In this document: piece by piece, positions 1-5,413 of the stretch
Layout of the letters: each line of letters opens with the position of its first letter
Position numbering within the stretch: position 1 is the first letter of the stretch
From: CAYWKL01 sp964459095
Lineage (GTDB): Bacteria; Patescibacteriota; Microgenomatia; Daviesbacterales; UBA10151
Direction of reading: 5' to 3'
DNA: 5,413 bases
Assembly (NCBI GenBank): GCA_964459095.1
Contig: CAYWKL010000054.1
Coordinates: forward strand, 1 to 5,413
Program-made: the position numbers and the translations under genes
Notes under the pieces: model-generated
Databases searched by the model: none
What the model saw: the letters and a program-made list of their open reading frames with translations, nothing else
What the model was told of the DNA's origin: nothing

Positions 1-2115
1 AATCACCAAAAATCTCTTTCACAGTATTCCTAACATAATTAAATGTCTCTCCTCCAGGATAGCCGAGATTGGTTTTGGTTTGTTCAAAAACGATACCGGT
101 TGTAGGCTCTATAGCATAAGGTCCAGGAGGAATAAGTGTAGGTACAGGAGTAACCTTAGTCGGCTCGGGTTGAACAGGTTTTATAGGCGTAGGAGCTGTT
201 ATTTCTTTCTTCAAAACACATCTTCCATCTTGGCAAACACTTCCAATAGGACAGCTGACAATCTGTGAAACACATTGATTCTGCTGGCAAGAATATTCTT
301 TTAATTTTCCATCAGAGCATTCATCAACAAAAACATTAACGCCGCCATTTCCAAAGATGCAAGCTTGCTGCCTAGATATATCATACCCTCCAGAATCACT
401 ACATCCTTTAAATATGGAATCATAAATAACAAGTTTCCTTTCCCTTATAGAATTAATTATACTGCCTTTCTCATCTGCACATAGAGGATCGCTCAGAGCG
501 GCACTTTTTATTAAACTAAATTTAATTTTATATAAACCGCTGTCAGGAACATCAATCCCTTTTCCTGGTTGGGGAATATCCCAAATTATAAATCTAGCAT
601 TGTTAGCTACATCGTGAGCATTAATCCTAACAGTTTTCTTAACTTTATTATCGTCTCCAACAATCTCAGCTTTTATCTGCACTCCTTCACTAGGTCTTGT
701 TATCTTTAACAGGCCTATAGGATTTACTTCAATTCTTTCACCAAACCCATATCTTGGAATAAGTTCAGTTTTGTCAAGGAAATTAATATCGCTAGTAAAT
801 GAAGCTAGGCAATCCGTCTTAGTAACTCCAGCACCAATAGACTTACTACCAGGATCTTGATCACTTTTTGGATTAGTTCCAAGATTATATTCTCTAAGAT
901 TAGTCAGTCCATCTCCATCAGAATCATCGACAGCATCATTAGGTTTATTCGGATCAAATCCCATTTCTCTTTCCCATTCATCAGGCATACCATCATTATC
1001 AGTGTCTAATTTTCCGTCATAAATTTTAAACTCGCCAAAAACAGTATCATCCCCTCCTTGTCCAATAGTAAAGCATCTTGGCTCTGTAAACTCATTACGT
1101 ATATTCACACATGCCTGGCTATAATCAATTTTATCTAATATCTGAACAAAATCCGTATGATAATCCCCTATCTTATTCAAGAATCCTCCCTGCCTATCAA
1201 GTCTTGGACTTCTTACTCCGCTAAATGTTTGCAAATAAACCTCATATTGTAGATTATCCCTTCCAGCTAAAATCATCCAATCAACACTGTATTCAAATAA
1301 TCTCTCTCTGCTTGGCGTTTGATATATCTCCCCCGTATCTGTTCTAAGTGGCTTAGAATCCCAATTCAAAGATACGCTTGTTTTCAACACCGGTCTATTA
1401 AGATCTAATCTAGTAAATGAATTTATCTCAGGAAGTCTATGATATATCGCTAATGAACAAATAGTTCTTGCCAATTCCAGCTCCTGATAGCCTAGAACTC
1501 CGCCGCCAGCAGCCCTTCCAAGCTCAGCTAAATCCTCCTTGGCAAAATCCCTAGCATCTTCAACAGAGTCTTTAACTCTTTCTTTTAATCCCTGAGCAAC
1601 TCTGGCATCTTCTGCTGGACCTTTTGTGCTGCCATCACCAACGCTACCTCCCCTGCCTAAATTAAGTGCTTTCTTTATTATATCAGTCCCATGGAAAGAT
1701 TCTAACTCTTCTAAAACAAATTTACAAATCCCTTGATTCAGCAGTTTATCGCATTGAGCAGTATATGTTCCCCCAGTTTTAGCTTCCAACAAGCATGATC
1801 TCCAAGAGTCAGCAATCGCTCTCAGCTCATATAATTTCATAAGAATTCCACTAACGCATCCGCATCCAACGCTCAATATCAAACTCTTTTGAATACTAGG
1901 GGTTTTGCTTCCTAAAGTAATTTTTTCAGTAATAAGTCTTGGAATTGGTTTACCTGCAGTGGACATTTTAATGGTCCCATCGGGATTATACTCTGGTTCA
2001 ACATCAGGATTCCCATCACGATCTAAATCATCTGGTTTACCGTCATTGTTAAGATCAAGATATTTTATCACTTGTATCTGTCCAATTTCAATATTACCAA
2101 ATCTGTAACAATTTT
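1..2115 (-). CDS. C-terminal region of the giant secreted multidomain protein, open at both ends
   Basis: I read this frame (first full codon 2113-2111) codon by codon to the window edge and found no stop, about 704 codons. In order, 2063-1984 holds calcium-type loops (DLNNDGKPDDLDRDGNPD). At 1890-1686 is a helical Cys block with GCGCVSGI, a Trp and Cys pair, and GICKFVLEE. From 1680 to 1500 there is a charged, Gly-containing helical stretch. Then comes a beta-rich region to about 1050, with NWDSKPLRTDTGEIY and an Arg/Asp-rich part. At 1018-860 lie two thrombospondin type 3-like repeats, DTDNDGMPDEWE and DSDGDGLTNLREY. An Ig-like domain follows at about 800-490 (EGVQIKAEIVGDDNK to DSGLYKIKFSLI). 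A small Cys-rich module occupies 410-215, a Pro/Thr linker 215-85, and a final segment continues beyond position 1. From memory, the Cys helix block and the Cys-rich module occur in giant DPANN secreted proteins. The function and the C-terminal anchor are not visible. I infer continuity with the fragments upstream. Confidence 0.85.
215..410 (-). other. Small Cys-rich module followed by Pro/Thr linker
   Basis: The translated segment begins CSDSGGYDI, continues through NVFVDECSDGKLKEYSC, and ends with CPIGSVCQDGRC, giving eight to nine cysteines in about 65 residues. The spacing resembles a small disulfide module that I recall in DPANN secreted proteins (DSDGG, D-C, L-EY-C, CP-G-C, G-C). A Pro/Thr/Val-rich stretch (215 down to about 85) follows immediately, consistent with an extended extracellular linker. 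The family assignment is from memory. Confidence 0.6.
862..1018 (-). other. Thrombospondin type 3-like calcium repeat pair
   Basis: Within the long open frame the translation contains DTDNDGMPDEWEREMGFDPN followed closely by DDSDGDGLTNLREYNLGTNP. This is the regular DxDxDG(x)xD/N pattern with an acidic helix and a G-D/T-N-P turn that is characteristic of type 3 repeats in secreted proteins. Such loops bind calcium in characterised relatives; binding here is inferred. They probably act as a rigid spacer between the beta-rich region before and the Ig-like domain after. Confidence 0.8.
2017..2115. repeat. Diverged direct copy B, left of gap (partner 2126-2224)
   Basis: This aligns without gaps to 2126-2224. 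A 20-nt perfect match (2077-2096 with 2186-2205) encodes part of NIEIGQ. The translations share R-F-x-NIEIGQ-x-QV, then Y-x-DL-x-x-DGK, roughly half of about 30 residues. It sits at a contig end, so it may be an assembly overlap of diverged sequences or a real repeated calcium-loop unit. Confidence 0.65.
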
Positions 2116-2125
2116 NNNNNNNNNN
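2116..2125. other. Scaffold gap (10 N)
   Basis: A second run of exactly ten N joins contigs whose ends encode similar NIEIGQ-type sequence on both sides. The reading frame is not preserved through it: the continuation used by a naive translation stops at once (near 2094), whereas the correct frame to the left stays open for 704 codons. Confidence 0.97.
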
Positions 2126-2224
2126 TTTGCCTATGGATTTCTTTTTTCCCATCCCCATCTAAGTCCCAATATTGTTGAACTTGCTTCTGTCCAATTTCAA
2201 TATTAGAAAATCTGCACCAATCCT
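2126..2224. repeat. Diverged direct copy B', right of gap (partner 2017-2115)
   Basis: This is the left end of the middle contig. It encodes CRFSNIEIGQKQVQQYWDL followed by a DGDGK calcium-type loop, parallel to the RFGNIEIGQ to NNDGK sequence across the gap. Divergence from its partner is higher than at the other gap. Confidence 0.65.
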
Positions 2225-2750
2225 TGGGGCAAACAGCAGCTGCACACATACTTCTTCCACTTATAACAAAACTGCTTTTCTCAAACCCGATATTTCTAAT
2301 TTCTTTAGGACCATACCATATAATGTCAGCTAAATTACCAAACCCAGTTCCTAAAGATAAAATCTTAGTCGCAAGCACTGCAAAAATTGAATAGCTGCAC
2401 CATCTTAATGTGAATCTATAAGCCTTGTCAAACTTAGGAATCAAGTCATTTGTAAAATCAATTATTTTCTCAGCTAAGGCAATGCCTCCATCCAAGGCAA
2501 ATTCAGGAGGCTGTAAAGCCAAAGTATCAATTGGAATAAAGAAATCTATCTCCTCTTGCTCAACAGGATAAACAGGAATACAACCCTCTTCAGCTCCAGC
2601 TCCAGCTCTTTCGCATTGGTTAATTCTTATCCTGCAAGTAGTTTTTATTTCATCTATGCCCCTAACTCTTTCAGAAGATCCGCTAATCAAGCTTTTAGTT
2701 CTAACATCGGTGTCGCTTCCAGTCTCGCTTCTCTGTCTTACTCTAAATTG
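2126..2750 (-). CDS. Middle fragment of the giant secreted protein, bounded by two gaps
   Basis: The frame is open across the whole contig from 2750 (QFRVRQRSETG) to 2126, about 208 codons. An ORF starting at the TTG at 2690 is only a fragment of this: that codon reads as Leu inside a region aligned with the previous fragment. The first 75 residues (to FFIPID) repeat the end of the preceding fragment. They are followed by new sequence. This is a helical, partly hydrophobic block (LAEKIIDFTNDLIPKFDKAYRF, WCSYSIFAVLATKIL), then IIWYGPKEIR, and a Cys cluster in SMCAAAVCPKDWC. It ends with NIEIGQ and a calcium-type loop, DLDGDGK. That last part resembles the start of the next contig. It is best read as an internal piece of the gene beginning at 3589. 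It could instead come from another strain's allele or a paralogue used by the scaffolder as a bridge. Function is unknown. Confidence 0.75.
2525..2750. repeat. Diverged direct copy A, left of gap (partner 2761-2977)
   Basis: This segment aligns end to end with 2761-2977. Bases 2525-2578 are identical to 2761-2814 (54 nt); beyond that many substitutions appear, mostly codon-conservative. Outside one loop the encoded protein matches its partner at about 57 of 65 positions. A 9-bp in-frame length difference lies in a loop between two cysteines. The copies meet at a 10-N gap, so this is more likely an alternate allele or paralogue end than a real tandem repeat. Confidence 0.85.
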
Positions 2751-2760
2751 NNNNNNNNNN
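2751..2760. other. Scaffold gap (10 N)
   Basis: Exactly ten undetermined bases separate two contigs whose ends are diverged copies of the same sequence (2525-2750 and 2761-2977). A fixed 10-N run is commonly a placeholder for an unknown or negative gap size, so frame and distance across it cannot be trusted. Confidence 0.97.
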
Positions 2761-2977
2761 TATCAATTGGAATAAAGAAATCTATCTCCTCTTGCTCAAC
2801 AGGATAAACAGGAACACATCCTCCATTATCATTTTTAACACATTGATTAATTCTTATCCTGCATGTCGTCTTTATCTCATCTATACCTTTAACTCTCTCA
2901 GAAGCCAAACTAATAGCACTTTTAGTTCTAATGTCACTATCGCTTCCGGTTTCTCCTCTCTGCCTTACTCTAAATTG
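2761..2977. repeat. Diverged direct copy A', right of gap (partner 2525-2750)
   Basis: This is the end of the contig carrying the start of gene 2. It stops exactly where the 54-nt perfect identity with the partner copy ends, which is the behaviour expected at a branch in a de Bruijn assembly graph. It encodes QFRVRQRGETG to FFIPID with the shorter loop VKNDNGG between two cysteines. Confidence 0.85.
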
Positions 2978-3589
2978 TATCACTCTTTTTTCATTCTGAG
3001 CATTTGCCTGAGTGTCTGTCATCCGAATAATACTAGCATCAGAAATAAATCCTCCAGCAATTTCTCTATGCTGTCCGCTTGCTTTGTCTATTCCAATGCC
3101 AGAATCGCAACTAGCATCAACGTCTCTCAATTCAATATTCTGATTAATAAAAGTTGGATTCCTTACAAGATTAATTTCTTGATATGCAAGCACCCCATTC
3201 CTAGTATCGGTGATCCAATTAACCTTCAATGTTGCAGGTGTTAATTTTCCTCTTGATATACTCCAAAAATTAATCAATCTTCCAGTTTGGCTAGGTCCAC
3301 AGCCGCTGTTACTAAAACCATCTCCAACAGGCCGGTCATTTAAAGCAGTTCCAGGGCATAAATCACCATAAGGAGTGTCATTGCATTGCAACTGTATATA
3401 TCCAATCTTGCCATCATTGTTTTTATGCCCTCGAGGGTAATTGCATACTCCATCCCCGTCAGTGTCATAAGAATTCCCAAATTGAGGACCTCCTACACTC
3501 CCCTGAGTTTGAGCAAGCACAAGAGACAAATTAAAATTAATTCCAATTATCAAAACCATCATTAGTATGGAAATTATTTTCAATTTCAT
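2761..3589 (-). CDS. N-terminal part of a giant secreted calcium-motif protein, cut by a scaffold gap
   Basis: The product is exported and its function is unknown. Residues 1-26 form a signal peptide: a Lys-containing start, a hydrophobic core, and LVLA before Gln27. Residues 42-50 (DTDGDGVCN) form a calcium-type DxDxDG loop. Together with DLCPGT (76-81) and SGCGPSQ (95-101) this resembles a thrombospondin type 3-like unit, with Cys 49, 69, 78 and 97. The rest is beta-rich and probably Ig-like, with KVNWITD, a CDSG motif, and the segment CRIRINQC to FFIPID that ends at the gap. Reading through the 10 N produces a stop at 2738, but the Ns do not preserve frame and that stop is not credible. 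The segment 2761-2977 is repeated in diverged form across the gap. The start at 3589 is supported by the SD motif, the signal peptide and the ATGA coupling. I infer that the gene continues into the next two fragments. Confidence 0.85.
3512..3589 (-). other. Sec-type signal peptide coding segment
   Basis: The first 26 residues have a short basic n-region (MKLK), a hydrophobic stretch rich in Ile, Leu, Met and Val, and a polar end with V-L-A at positions -3 to -1 before Gln27. This fits a signal peptidase I site. The mature part begins with a Gly/Gln/Ser-rich stretch and then the calcium loop, as expected for an exported protein. No lipobox Cys is seen at the cleavage site. Confidence 0.8.
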
Positions 3590-3598
3590 TCAAACCTC
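3586..3598 (-). promoter_or_regulatory. ATGA stop-start overlap with SD motif for the downstream gene
   Basis: On the minus strand the upstream gene ends in TGA at 3588-3586 and the downstream ATG occupies 3589-3587, giving an ATGA overlap. The motif GAGGT at 3598-3594 lies four bases before the ATG and is complementary to the usual archaeal 16S rRNA 3' end. This decides the start of the downstream gene, which begins directly with a signal peptide, and suggests translational coupling of the pair. There is no room here for a separate promoter. Confidence 0.8.
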
Positions 3599-5413
3599 AA
3601 CTCCAATTTATCTCGATGGATCTCGCTTAATGCTCTTGCATCAAAGTTCTCGACATAGTCTTCATAATTCTGCGGAACTCCATTTGATATTGCAAAGATT
3701 ATTATTTTCTTGTTGCTCGACAAATCGTCATGAGAAATAAATGCATCAAAATCAGCGCCTCCAAGTAGAACGTTGTCGATTTCCTGCGATGGAATTTCCT
3801 GTCCTTGATATCTGCTTTTAGGAATAATAATTTTCTGATCTAAGACCAAATTAATCAAGATATTATATTGTTGCTCAGGTAATAATTCAATATTTTCTAC
3901 ACCATCGCCCTCAAACACAATTCCTATTTGGTCTTTAATATTATCGTTCTCCAAAATATTGAATTGCACACTAGCCACCTCATTTTCATTCAATCTCCTT
4001 ACACCAGCAATTCCGTTTTCTAATTCAACAACCCTCAACTCAATTTCCTTCTCTAATAGAGGTTTCATAACTCCAAATACTCTCCTTTCTCCACTATCCA
4101 AGGTAGTTAATTCATTTGTGAAATCACCATATCCTTCCTTGCTTAATCTTACCTCTCCATTGAAGCATAAAGGAAATTTTTTATTTAACTTAGCCTCATT
4201 ATCCTCGAGTTTAGTGTTTCCGATGGCACAGCTGTTAACGCCGCAAACATACAAAACCTGAACATTATCTAACGGCCTTCCAGTAATTGCATCAATCGTA
4301 ACAACATTGATAGCCTCGCTCAATCTTTGTTCCTCATCACAAAACCTAGTTGTTCTATCTCCAAAGTCAGTATTGATTTGCTCCCCTTCAATATCCCTCC
4401 CAGGATAATTATCTAAAATAGAAACCTCTATCGGAAATCTGAACAAGAATCCATCTTTCTCCAGATTAACCATCAAAGGATATTGAATGCTGTATCTAAA
4501 ATTATATGCAGTATAACAAAATAAAGGCAAAAATGGAAATCCTAATTTCATAGTACTTGGTTTTAATGCAACTCCGTTTCTTGGATAGATATCTAAAGAC
4601 ATCGGCCAGTCTTTGTTATAATAAAAATCAACCAGAACATCATTATAACTTTTAGAGAACACATTATCAATAACTAAATTAACATAAATCCCTCTATAAT
4701 CAAAATTATCTGCACCTTCAGCTCGCAAAAATCTCATACCGTCGCTCAGAATTTCTTTCACATCTTCTCTTACATTTTCCATAATCCAAGTTTTAGGGTT
4801 ACAGCTATAATCAAATTTAGCCATTGGAGGAATGTCAACAATCTTTGAATCTTCATCTTTTGAATAGCTTGCAATTAATTCAACAGTGGCTTTTTCGAAT
4901 GGAGCTTTTCCTATTTTTCCTTCTCTTATTTCTCTATTAATTATGTCAACAGCCATATTGTACAATAATTTCAAATCAACAGGAACATTAACTCCAATAT
5001 AATCCGTCAAAGGATAAACATTGTCTTTAATATCCACTTCAATATTCGACTCTAGTTTGACAATTACACTTCCACCGACAATCTGAACATCACTAATTAT
5101 CCTATCTTTGCTGAATTTAAAATCAGGAAATTCATAAAAATCACATTCAGCATCCACTCTTTTATTAATATAATTTTCCAACTGCAGTTCCATTTGTTGC
5201 GGAGAGGGGATAGCAGCTTTATTTCCGTAAATCCAATAAGGTACTTTAGTTAATGGATCTGCTTGTAAATACTGTCTGGAATTAATGCTTTTGGGAATTT
5301 CAATATATCCTCCTTGAAAGCCCAATAATTTTATACCGTCAACAGCAATATCTTCAACGCAATTATTTATGTAGCTCACAACTCCTTTCGCCTGCTCAGG
5401 AACAACGCTAACT
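3586..5413 (-). CDS. Large exported protein of unknown function, DPANN-type, 5' partial
   Basis: Function is not known. The frame is open from the window edge (first full codon at 5412) to TGA at 3586, 608 codons, so the start is outside. The GTG at 5379 is internal, because sense codons reading VSVVPEQAKGV precede it. Numbering from that GTG, residues 4-29 hold a Cys followed by a helix and then LGFQGGYIEIP. Residues 47-65 hold PYWIYGNKAAIPSPQQMEL and an acidic Cys (C79) follows. Residues 193-220 contain SCNPKTW plus a helix, and a hydrophobic and aromatic beta-rich stretch covers about 255-325. Residues 355-440 resemble a carboxypeptidase-regulatory-like/Ig fold (VVTIDAITGRPLDNVQV, then VCGVNSC and PLCFNGEVRLSKEGY). 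From memory, this order of motifs recurs in DPANN proteins that begin with a single pilin-like membrane anchor; that part would lie upstream. The gene ends by overlapping gene 2 by four bases (ATGA). I am confident that it is a gene and moderately confident of the family resemblance; the role is open. Confidence 0.85.
   Translation of the reverse strand, partial: VSVVPEQAKGVVSYINNCVEDIAVDGIKLLGFQGGYIEIPKSINSRQYLQADPLTKVPYWIYGNKAAIPSPQQMELQLENYINKRVDAECDFYEFPDFKFSKDRIISDVQIVGGSVIVKLESNIEVDIKDNVYPLTDYIGVNVPVDLKLLYNMAVDIINREIREGKIGKAPFEKATVELIASYSKDEDSKIVDIPPMAKFDYSCNPKTWIMENVREDVKEILSDGMRFLRAEGADNFDYRGIYVNLVIDNVFSKSYNDVLVDFYYNKDWPMSLDIYPRNGVALKPSTMKLGFPFLPLFCYTAYNFRYSIQYPLMVNLEKDGFLFRFPIEVSILDNYPGRDIEGEQINTDFGDRTTRFCDEEQRLSEAINVVTIDAITGRPLDNVQVLYVCGVNSCAIGNTKLEDNEAKLNKKFPLCFNGEVRLSKEGYGDFTNELTTLDSGERRVFGVMKPLLEKEIELRVVELENGIAGVRRLNENEVASVQFNILENDNIKDQIGIVFEGDGVENIELLPEQQYNILINLVLDQKIIIPKSRYQGQEIPSQEIDNVLLGGADFDAFISHDDLSSNKKIIIFAISNGVPQNYEDYVENFDARALSEIHRDKLELRFE

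Noticed and set aside
80..268. Plus-strand ORF of 62 codons
   Set aside because: It lies entirely antisense to the continuous minus-strand frame, is biased to Arg/Ser/Asn, and has no recognisable domain. It is a shadow of the linker and Cys-rich coding region.
1905..2108. Plus-strand ORF of 67 codons
   Set aside because: It is antisense to the calcium-loop coding region, whose frame is open and makes domain sense.
2094..2125. Stop codon ending a 198-residue protein
   Set aside because: It again results from translating through ten N. The proper frame of the left contig (NCYRFGNIEIGQ) has no stop to the window edge.
2380..2480. Certain transmembrane helix in the middle contig
   Set aside because: The hydrophobic part (SIFAVLATKILSLG) is short and interrupted by Lys and polar residues. 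It is more like an amphipathic or buried helix, so it was not called as a membrane segment.
2688..2690. TTG as a start codon for a separate middle gene
   Set aside because: The codon is an internal Leu in a segment aligned to the upstream fragment, no SD motif is needed or evident, and the frame is open upstream to the gap.
2738..2760. Stop codon ending a 283-residue protein
   Set aside because: The last residues are read through ten N, which shift frame. The correct frame (QFRVRQ...) stays open on the other side.
2525..2977. CRISPR or mobile-element interpretation of the duplicated segment
   Set aside because: The copies are coding, in frame, diverged by substitution, only two in number, have no spacers or inverted ends, and meet at an assembly gap.
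2556..3244. Two plus-strand ORFs (2556-2807 and 2792-3244) that start with the same MLNRINRNT
   Set aside because: Their shared start is just the reverse strand of the duplicated coding segment, and the first runs through a 10-N gap. Both are shadows.
3590..3700. Separate promoter for gene 2
   Set aside because: This region is the coding end of gene 1, and only the SD motif and ATGA overlap are evident. No TATA/BRE-like box stands out from the AT-rich background.
3959..4261. Plus-strand ORF of 100 codons
   Set aside because: It is antisense to gene 1 with low-complexity Ser/Leu/Asn composition and no supporting start signal.

Overview
The window looks like a scaffold fragment from an uncultivated DPANN-type archaeon (Woesearchaeota/Pacearchaeota-like). 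The evidence is AT-rich DNA, Arg codons that are mostly AGA/AGG, frequent ATA for Ile, an archaeal-type GAGGT ribosome binding site, and secreted protein modules I associate from memory with those lineages. Phylum is an inference and was not tested. The two runs of exactly 10 N are scaffolding gaps, so this is draft, probably metagenomic, sequence.

Essentially all of the window is coding, and all of it is on the minus strand. It should be read from 5413 down to 1. Gene 1 (5413 to 3586) is a large extracytoplasmic protein whose start lies beyond the window. The GTG at 5379 is only an internal in-frame codon, because the frame stays open to the window edge. Gene 2 starts at 3589 with an ATGA overlap on the gene 1 stop and an SD motif just upstream, so the two are probably translationally coupled in one operon. 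Gene 2 has a signal peptide and a thrombospondin type 3-like calcium motif near its N-terminus. The same kind of reading then continues in three pieces (3589-2761, 2750-2126, 2115-1) separated by the two N gaps. The last piece is one frame without a stop over about 704 codons and runs off the window. I read the three pieces as one very large secreted, Cys-containing, calcium-motif-rich, multidomain surface protein that is broken only by assembly.

Both gaps are flanked by diverged copies of the same sequence. At gap 2751-2760 the flanks are about 220 bp, encode about 88% identical protein outside one variable loop, and the right-hand contig ends exactly at the edge of a 54-nt perfect match. 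At gap 2116-2125 the flanks are about 99 bp and more diverged. This looks like an assembly-graph break caused by co-existing strain alleles or paralogues, or less likely by true internal duplications. The apparent stops at 2738 and 2094 are frame artefacts of the N runs.

Function of either protein is unknown. Together they look like a co-translated pair of exported, probably cell-surface proteins: gene 1 with beta-rich regions and a carboxypeptidase-regulatory-like segment, gene 2 with calcium-binding loops, Ig-like stretches, a Cys-patterned helical block, a small Cys-rich module and a Pro/Thr linker. No RNA gene, CRISPR array, mobile element or intergenic region is visible.
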